Made by a program: the position numbers and the translations under genes
DNA from: Hypsibius dujardini
Taxonomy: Eukaryota > Tardigrada > Eutardigrada > Parachela > Hypsibiidae
DNA length: 20,035 nt
NCBI GenBank assembly: GCA_001579985.1
Contig: LRSR01010724.1
Coordinates: forward strand, 1-20,035
Reading direction: 5' to 3'
The notes under the pieces: model-generated
The model's database searches: none
The model's input: the letters and a program-made list of their open reading frames with translations, nothing else
Told to the model about the DNA's origin: nothing
Part shown: piece by piece, positions 19,152 through 20,035 of the stretch
How positions within the stretch are numbered: position 1 is the stretch's first letter
Layout: every line of letters starts with the position of its first letter

Positions 19152-20035
19152 TATGAACAGGTATTTGTGCCAAACAAATCACTCCAATCCGGAAGGAAAA
19201 TCTCCGTTATTGCCTAAGTAAGTTCAGGACATGAATCGTACATAGTGCAGGGTGTTTCGCACTCTTCATCGCCTCAAATATAAATATATCATTTTGCATT
19301 TCAGTTGTGCGACAAGATCGTTTAATATGTCATCAGGCAAACATTTTTCCCAATCACTTGCATCATACATTCTTCAAACGGAAGTTGCGTCTGTAATATG
19401 AGATTTTAAAATTTGAACATCAGTATGAGATGGATGGTACTCCATAAGTCATCTGGTTACGTCATTAAATTCACAATGGCCTCGCCAGAACGATCCGGGA
19501 TGTATGCTCGACATACTACTGGCTAATTCATGACGATACAGTTTATGGATCAGCTAAACTAATCTTGAAAGATGCGTCGGATGGTTTCGCCGAAGCCAAC
19601 ATTAAAATACCAATATAACATAAACATCGGCAAATGTCACTGCATTTTAGTTTGAGTTCATTCAAATTTGATTCAGATTTTCGTGAATGAAGGGGCGCCG
19701 AGTGTGGGTGAACGAGCGAGCCCTCAATGAGTCATCCATCTCTCATGGGTTTAAAATCATTAGATAATGGCAGCGTTGTTACAGCTTCTAAATCAATCAA
19801 TCAAGCATTGGTTAGTTAGAACGACTGAGTCTGAACCATTACCTGAACGTGAGCGAACGAGGCGACCTATGCACTCGATTGAAATCAATGTTTTAGTCTG
19901 CAAATAGTCAAATATGTCTTAATCTTGAGTACTGTTGCTAAGCGAACAATCAGAACTCTAAAGCTCCGCCCCCTGACTTTCAGTCGAAATTTAGCTCATT
20001 ACACCGGTTCATAATATTGTTTTGGATCAGAAATT

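Larger units (their letters stand above)
18145..20035. repeat. Downstream duplicated block, unit B copy
   Basis: Non-coding DNA collinear with 5909-7795, cut by the window edge. It includes the 774-bp TA-flanked element at 18378-19151 and lacks about 700 bases that A has near 6650-7400. No gene was recognised. Confidence 0.7.

Noticed and set aside
1-20035. tRNA, rRNA or CRISPR-like arrays
   Set aside because: No cloverleaf-compatible segment, rRNA stretch or regularly spaced repeat with unique spacers was seen.

Overview
The window is eukaryotic DNA, almost certainly from an invertebrate animal. It has many short exons with canonical GT/AG borders, long AT-rich introns, AATAAA-type signals, microsatellites and nested DNA transposons. 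No prokaryote-style operon is present. The gene family (receptor guanylyl cyclase / natriuretic-peptide-receptor ectodomains) is expanded in several ecdysozoans. A tardigrade is a guess I cannot test here.

The backbone is a tandem segmental duplication. Unit A runs from about 345 to at least 7795 and unit B from about 12745 past the right edge. Each unit carries one plus-strand gene of 12 coding exons. Both encode a secreted-type signal peptide, a complete type-1 periplasmic-binding-protein-like (ANF receptor) ectodomain, the CGY...C hinge typical of receptor guanylyl cyclases, one transmembrane helix and a tail of about 30 residues or fewer. I reconstructed both genes exon by exon: exons 1-11 have identical lengths and intron phases in A and B (1490 coding bases each, no indels), although the introns differ freely. 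No kinase-homology or cyclase domain is visible downstream of either gene, so they look like clearance-type or decoy receptors rather than enzymes.

Between the two genes lies the broken 3' end of a third copy (C, about 8747-12505). Its juxtamembrane exon is split by a 2.67 kb DNA transposon (9277-11944, apparent 3-bp target duplication AAC). That element is itself interrupted by a 947-bp Tc1/mariner copy (9738-10684, TA duplication) holding a decayed transposase on the minus strand. A second, non-autonomous TA-flanked element of 774 bp (18378-19151) sits downstream of gene B, and gene A's unit still holds the matching empty site.

Gene A has lost about 570 bp that B retains: the end of its last exon, the 3' UTR and the poly(A) signal. 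This gives it a fused, different C-terminus. The rest of the window is intron or intergenic sequence with duplicated but non-coding blocks.
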